Assembly (NCBI GenBank): GCA_014729945.1
Contig: WJJC01000140.1
Span: forward strand, 1-9,264
Source: Candidatus Bathyarchaeota archaeon
GTDB taxonomy: Archaea; Thermoproteota; Bathyarchaeia; TCS64
Length of the DNA: 9,264 nt
Direction: 5' to 3'
Part shown: positions 6,064 through 9,264 of the stretch, in pieces
How the letters are laid out: each line of letters starts with the position of its first letter
How positions within the stretch are numbered: position 1 is the stretch's first letter
Notes under the pieces: model-generated
Seen by the model: the letters and a program-made list of their open reading frames with translations, nothing else
What the model was told of the DNA's origin: nothing
The model's database searches: none
Translations under genes and position numbers: made by a program

Positions 6064-7491
6064 ATGAACCAAAATATCCTCAGCAAACGATACGCCACAC
6101 CCAAAATGAACAAGATCTTCAGCGAAGAGGAAAAAACAAGACTGGAAAGAGAGTTCTGGCTCAACATACTAAAAACCCAACGAGACCTAGGCTTAGACGT
6201 ACCAAGTGAAGCCATCCAAGGCTACGAGGACGCGGTAGACGAAATAGATCTCAAACAGATTGAGGAGATTGAGCGACGAACCAAACACGACGTAAAGGCA
6301 AAAATCGAATCCTTCTGCAAAAACGCTGGTGGCTACGAGTATATTCACCTGGGCATGACCAGCCGCGACCTGACGGATAACATTGAACAGATCCAGATCA
6401 GGGAAGCCATGAGGCTGGTATTCGGGAAATACGTAAGCGTACTAAGACACATGCTGGACAAGGCCCGGGAATATGATAGAATAGTATTAACCGCACGTAC
6501 TCATCACCAGGCCGCCCAGCCCACATTACTAGGTAAACGGTTCAGCATGTGGGCCGAGGAATTATTGATCCACCTACAAGAGTTCAAGCACTTCATCGAG
6601 GAATACCCCATGAGGGGCATCAAAGGAGCCGTAGGAACCCAGTTCGATATGGCCACCCTACTGGGCTCAGAGGAGAAGGCACAGGAACTCGAAAAACAAG
6701 TCGCAAAAGAATACGGGTTCAAGAATCTATTAAGCTCCACAGGCCAGGTCTACCCCCGAAGCCTAGACTACAAGCTATTACTCCACCTATCCACACTGGC
6801 CTCCGCGTGTGAGAGCTTCGCCAAGACCATACGACTCATGGCCGGATACGAGCTGGTAACCGAGGGATTCGTCAAGGGTCAGGTAGGCAGCAGCGTTATG
6901 CCCCATAAGATGAATACCAGAAGCACCGAGCGCATCTGCGCCTTCAGCAACCTACTGAAGATGTATGTTGACGGAGGATCCCGTCTCTCAGGGGACCAGT
7001 GGGAGGAGGGAGATGTAAGCTGCTCAGCCATAAGAAGAGTACTCATACCTGACGCATTCTACACCACTGATGGCTTACTGGAGACCAACCTAACCGTGCT
7101 CAACCAGATGGGGGCATACCCCGAGGTCATCTCTAAGGAAGTAGAAAGATACCTGCCCTTCCTTGCCACCACCGAGATACTATCCCTAGCATTCAAACAC
7201 GGAATAGGTCGTGAACAGGCACATAGTATCATCAAGAAACACGCCGTAGCCGAGGCGTTGCGGATGAAGGAGGAGGGAGCCGAGACCAACAAACTAATGG
7301 AGAAACTTAGCCAGGAACCATTATTCAGAGAAGCCGGGTTAACTGAATCCATACTAAAGGAATTACTGAAGGATAAGCGCCACTTCTTAGGGAACGCTGA
7401 GTCCCAGATTGACGCCGTTTTTGAAAAAGCCAATCCCCTACTCAAAGAATACTTAAAAGAAGCAAGTTATGAGCCAGGGGATATCCTCTAA
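6064..7491 (+). CDS. purB: Adenylosuccinate lyase, purine biosynthesis
   Basis: A 475-residue fumarase/aspartase-superfamily lyase that splits fumarate from SAICAR and from adenylosuccinate in AMP synthesis; normally a cytosolic homotetramer. The signature loop GSSVMPHKMNTRSTE (275-289) includes the expected catalytic serine (Ser276/277). KHDV (74-77, His75), HLGMTSRD (95-102, His96) and ARTHHQAAQPT (144-154, His147) supply the other active-site segments. MRGIKGAVGTQ (183-193) and GDQWEEGDVSCSAIRR (310-325) are well conserved. From memory, the chain, including its C-terminus YEPGDIL, is closest to actinobacterial-type PurB (about 475-480 residues) and not to the shorter PurB common in archaea; this needs a tree. 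The ATG at 6064 gives a full-length N-terminus (ILSKRYATPKM). It is divergent from the glycosyltransferase and overlaps coaD's end by 4 bases. Third positions favour A and C. Confidence 0.96.
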   Translation: MNQNILSKRYATPKMNKIFSEEEKTRLEREFWLNILKTQRDLGLDVPSEAIQGYEDAVDEIDLKQIEEIERRTKHDVKAKIESFCKNAGGYEYIHLGMTSRDLTDNIEQIQIREAMRLVFGKYVSVLRHMLDKAREYDRIVLTARTHHQAAQPTLLGKRFSMWAEELLIHLQEFKHFIEEYPMRGIKGAVGTQFDMATLLGSEEKAQELEKQVAKEYGFKNLLSSTGQVYPRSLDYKLLLHLSTLASACESFAKTIRLMAGYELVTEGFVKGQVGSSVMPHKMNTRSTERICAFSNLLKMYVDGGSRLSGDQWEEGDVSCSAIRRVLIPDAFYTTDGLLETNLTVLNQMGAYPEVISKEVERYLPFLATTEILSLAFKHGIGREQAHSIIKKHAVAEALRMKEEGAETNKLMEKLSQEPLFREAGLTESILKELLKDKRHFLGNAESQIDAVFEKANPLLKEYLKEASYEPGDIL

Positions 7492-7982
7492 CTCTCATAT
7501 TTCTTCTTTAACGCTTTCTCAACCATCTCAGTAGTGTACTTGCTGACATCTCCACCATAGTAAGCTATCTCCCTAACTAGACTCGAACTCACCGGCATAC
7601 TCCTGGGCCGGGTTACAAGGAAAACCGTCTCCACCTTTGGAGCCATATCCATGTTGGCTAGCGCCATCTGAAACTCACGTTCAAAATCCGTTATAGCACG
7701 CATACCACGTATGATTACTCTTGCCTCTTTTCTCCGCACAAAATTAACCAGCAACTCACTAAAAGACTCAACCTGAATATTATCCAGATCCAGCCCGCTG
7801 AGACATGACTCCAGAAACTTTACCCTTTCCTCACTGCTGAAAATATGATCCTTATTCGGGTTCTCACCAACCGCCACAATAACCTCATCAAAAAGCTCCG
7901 CAGCTCGCTTAATGATATCAATATGCCCATAAGTGACTGGGTCAAAACTCCCCGGATATACCGCTCTAATGAATCCACGCAT
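7488..7982 (-). CDS. coaD: Pantetheine-phosphate adenylyltransferase, bacterial CoaD type
   Basis: A 164-residue nucleotidyltransferase that joins ATP and 4'-phosphopantetheine to give dephospho-CoA, the penultimate step of coenzyme A synthesis. AVYPGSFDPVTYGH (7-20) carries the T/H-x-G-H motif (TYGH, 17-20). NPNK (41-44, Lys44), IRGMRAITDFEREFQMA (91-107, with Arg92 and Arg95) and VSSSLVREIA (131-140) complete the ATP and pantetheine site. Length and all motifs match the bacterial enzyme, typically 159-165 residues and hexameric. Archaea usually carry a different, eukaryote-like enzyme (COG1019), so this is notable if the host is archaeal. The ATG at 7982 puts the first beta strand at residue 5. 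Upstream there is only AAAGGG about 11 bases before the start. It lies 40 bases after the six-helix membrane protein gene and might share its transcript; its end overlaps purB by 4 bases. Confidence 0.96.
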   Translation of the reverse strand: MRGFIRAVYPGSFDPVTYGHIDIIKRAAELFDEVIVAVGENPNKDHIFSSEERVKFLESCLSGLDLDNIQVESFSELLVNFVRRKEARVIIRGMRAITDFEREFQMALANMDMAPKVETVFLVTRPRSMPVSSSLVREIAYYGGDVSKYTTEMVEKALKKKYES

Positions 7983-8022
7983 AATACGTAATACCCTTTG
8001 GTATGAAAAACTGTATTGATCC

Positions 8023-8709
8023 TTATTCCTTAGAGCCGGTTCTCAGATACGTCACCATAGCCGCTGCCATCACCAGAACCACTATGAACCCCACGTATAT
8101 ATGGGGCGCCGGTAACCCTGAGAGCAGATTCACAGACACCAGCGTCATGTACGGTAACACCCAGTATATACCCGCCGTTAACCCCGCAGTTACAGTCACC
8201 AGCAAAACCAGGTAACTCACCTGTCCACGTGTAATATTATTAATATCAACCTCAGCGGCCCCCCTCCCCAGAAGTTCCTCCCTGACGTACCTGAACCGCA
8301 CAGTGTACCTAAGCAACAAATACGATACCTGAAGAAGCAGCCCTACGCTGAACACCCAGACATGTGTAACCCCCGGCGTCGGCTGCAAATTAAATATGAG
8401 CCCAACCCAGTTGAAGGTACTGAAATCCAGGACACTGGGGAAAAACATGAGCATATTCAAGCTGAACAACCTGCCGAACCACACCTCGTCCCCCTTCCTC
8501 CAGAAGCTGAAAGCCACGAATAAGACCAGTAGTATAACTGTGATGTTGACGTAGGGCATATAGGGATCTATTATTGGCCCGATGAAGCTGTTGGATATCT
8601 TGCCCAGTAATTTGTTATAGAGGGTAGTCTGCACCATGGTTACGGCTGCCATATATGTCGCAGCTGTAGCCACCAGCGCCTCTAAGGTTCTGACGAATCC
8701 CTCTCTCAT
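8023..8709 (-). CDS. Six-helix membrane protein of unknown function, partner of the DUF58-like gene
   Basis: A 228-residue integral membrane protein I cannot assign to a family. Hydrophobic segments at about 8-28, 52-70, 81-107, 116-135, 163-186 and 203-222 suggest six helices. A charged region between helices four and five (RYTVRFRYVREELLGRGAAEVD, roughly 134-155, split by arginines) looks cytoplasmic, while the first helix is followed by a polar loop (YNKLLGKISNSF). No catalytic motif is visible. The ATG at 8709 overlaps the stop of the upstream gene (ATGA), and GGTGGGTGG lies directly upstream as a strong ribosome site, so the two genes are translationally coupled. In archaea and bacteria DUF58 proteins often sit beside membrane proteins and MoxR ATPases, which suggests an envelope or maturation role. 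The next gene on the same strand, coaD, starts 40 bases further on. Confidence 0.8.
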   Translation of the reverse strand: MREGFVRTLEALVATAATYMAAVTMVQTTLYNKLLGKISNSFIGPIIDPYMPYVNITVILLVLFVAFSFWRKGDEVWFGRLFSLNMLMFFPSVLDFSTFNWVGLIFNLQPTPGVTHVWVFSVGLLLQVSYLLLRYTVRFRYVREELLGRGAAEVDINNITRGQVSYLVLLVTVTAGLTAGIYWVLPYMTLVSVNLLSGLPAPHIYVGFIVVLVMAAAMVTYLRTGSKE

Positions 8710-9264
8710 CCACCCACCTTCTGTCGCTGTAACGCGCTCGCGAAGCTCTCCTCAATGGGATCCCAGTTAAGCACGGTAACCCCCATGTTACGCAGAAACT
8801 CGTAATGACTCTTAGTATGATATGTTAGGAAACCTGCCGCGATCTTCTCTGAGTCGTTCTGAGCCGCGATATTATAACCCTGAACATTGAAAAATATAAT
8901 ATTAGGACGCCCAGCAACCCGGCCCATATATTTATGCAGCTCCTTAACGCCCTCCACTATCCCTTGTATACGCGCTCCTTCGATCATGCTAATGACAACG
9001 AAGAGAGGCTGTGTCCCCACAATGTATCGTCGGCAACTGTGAATAGCCTCCTTCAGGCTCTCCTTACTGTACTTGATCTCCACGTGCAGCATCTCACGGG
9101 TTATCTTATACTGTTGACGTTTCCCCGTATCGGGGTAGAGTACCTTGGTGCTACTCTTCTGTTTACTGGGTACACGTGTATCATCCTCTGGCTCCGGAAC
9201 ATACACCTCGGGTTCCATCTGCTCGATACCCGGCAGCTCCAGGTCCAGCGGCTTCTTATCCGGA
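8706..9264 (-). CDS. C-terminal part of a DUF58/VWA-like protein, running off the right edge
   Basis: The frame is open from the window edge to the TGA at 8706, giving about 185 residues. An ATG at 9218 exists, but 15 further in-frame codons upstream (PDKKPLDLELPGIEQ) have the same Pro/Glu-rich linker character as the following EPEVYVPEPEDDT, so the real start is probably outside. After the linker (about the first 50 residues) comes an alpha/beta region: SLKEAIHSCRRYIVG, PLFVVISMIEG, RPNIIFFNVQGY and a final helix-strand YEFLRNMGVTVLNWDP. This resembles the C-terminal, VWA-like half of DUF58 proteins, which often end with an R/YxxLRxxGvxVxxWDP-type segment. A MIDAS motif would lie earlier and is not seen. 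It is coupled by a 4-base overlap to the membrane protein downstream. The family call is moderate; a Rossmann-like domain of another kind is possible. Confidence 0.55.
   Translation of the reverse strand, partial: PDKKPLDLELPGIEQMEPEVYVPEPEDDTRVPSKQKSSTKVLYPDTGKRQQYKITREMLHVEIKYSKESLKEAIHSCRRYIVGTQPLFVVISMIEGARIQGIVEGVKELHKYMGRVAGRPNIIFFNVQGYNIAAQNDSEKIAAGFLTYHTKSHYEFLRNMGVTVLNWDPIEESFASALQRQKVGG

Noticed and set aside
6549..6812. An 87-codon plus-strand frame inside purB
   Set aside because: It is an out-of-frame shadow rich in Arg, Pro and Gly within conserved purB sequence.
7059..7445. A 128-codon open frame on the minus strand inside purB
   Set aside because: It lies wholly antisense to a well-conserved gene, has low-complexity Ser/Leu-rich content and shows no motif.
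8003..8215. A 70-codon plus-strand frame antisense to the end of the membrane-protein gene
   Set aside because: No ribosome site or motif is seen, and it overlaps a better supported gene on the other strand.
9216..9218. ATG at 9218 as the start of the DUF58-like gene
   Set aside because: The frame remains open upstream to the window edge with the same Pro/Glu-rich linker composition, and no ribosome site precedes this ATG.
1..9264. Search for CRISPR repeats, tRNA genes and insertion sequences
   Set aside because: No regularly spaced repeats, no cloverleaf-like GTTCRANNC segment in context, and no transposase-like protein were seen by eye.

Overview
The window looks archaeal, though no gene here proves it. 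The signs are AT-rich TATA-like boxes ahead of several starts, short or absent leaders, one clear GGTGAG ribosome site, frequent ATA/CTA/AGA codons and tightly packed or overlapping genes. Domain-level placement is an inference. Against a simple archaeal picture, the two recognisable housekeeping genes (purB and coaD) belong to bacterial-type families.

Layout. (1) Positions 1-519, minus strand: a 78-residue zinc-ribbon protein followed 24 bases later by a membrane-anchored protein that runs off the left edge. (2) Positions 642-4967, plus strand: a surface-glycan block made of a family 2 glycosyltransferase, an alkaline-phosphatase/sulfatase-superfamily enzyme (4-base overlap), a PAPS-dependent type sulfotransferase and a MOP/Wzx-type flippase. 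(3) Positions 4956-5762, minus strand: a second family 2 glycosyltransferase, paralogous to the first, meeting the flippase tail to tail with a 12-base overlap. (4) Positions 5763-6063: a 301-base divergent promoter region holding a striking inverted repeat. (5) Positions 6064-7491, plus strand: purB. (6) Positions 7488-7982, minus strand: coaD, overlapping purB's end by 4 bases. (7) Positions 8023-9264, minus strand: a six-helix membrane protein and, upstream with a 4-base overlap, the C-terminal part of a DUF58-like protein that runs off the right edge.

How it works together (inference): the two glycosyltransferases would add sugars to a lipid-linked glycan on the cytoplasmic face, the sulfotransferase would add sulfate, the sulfatase-like enzyme would add, move or remove a phosphate- or sulfate-type group, and the flippase would carry the product across the membrane. 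No polymerase, oligosaccharyltransferase or sugar-nucleotide synthesis gene is visible, so the pathway must be completed elsewhere. No RNA gene, CRISPR array or insertion sequence was seen.
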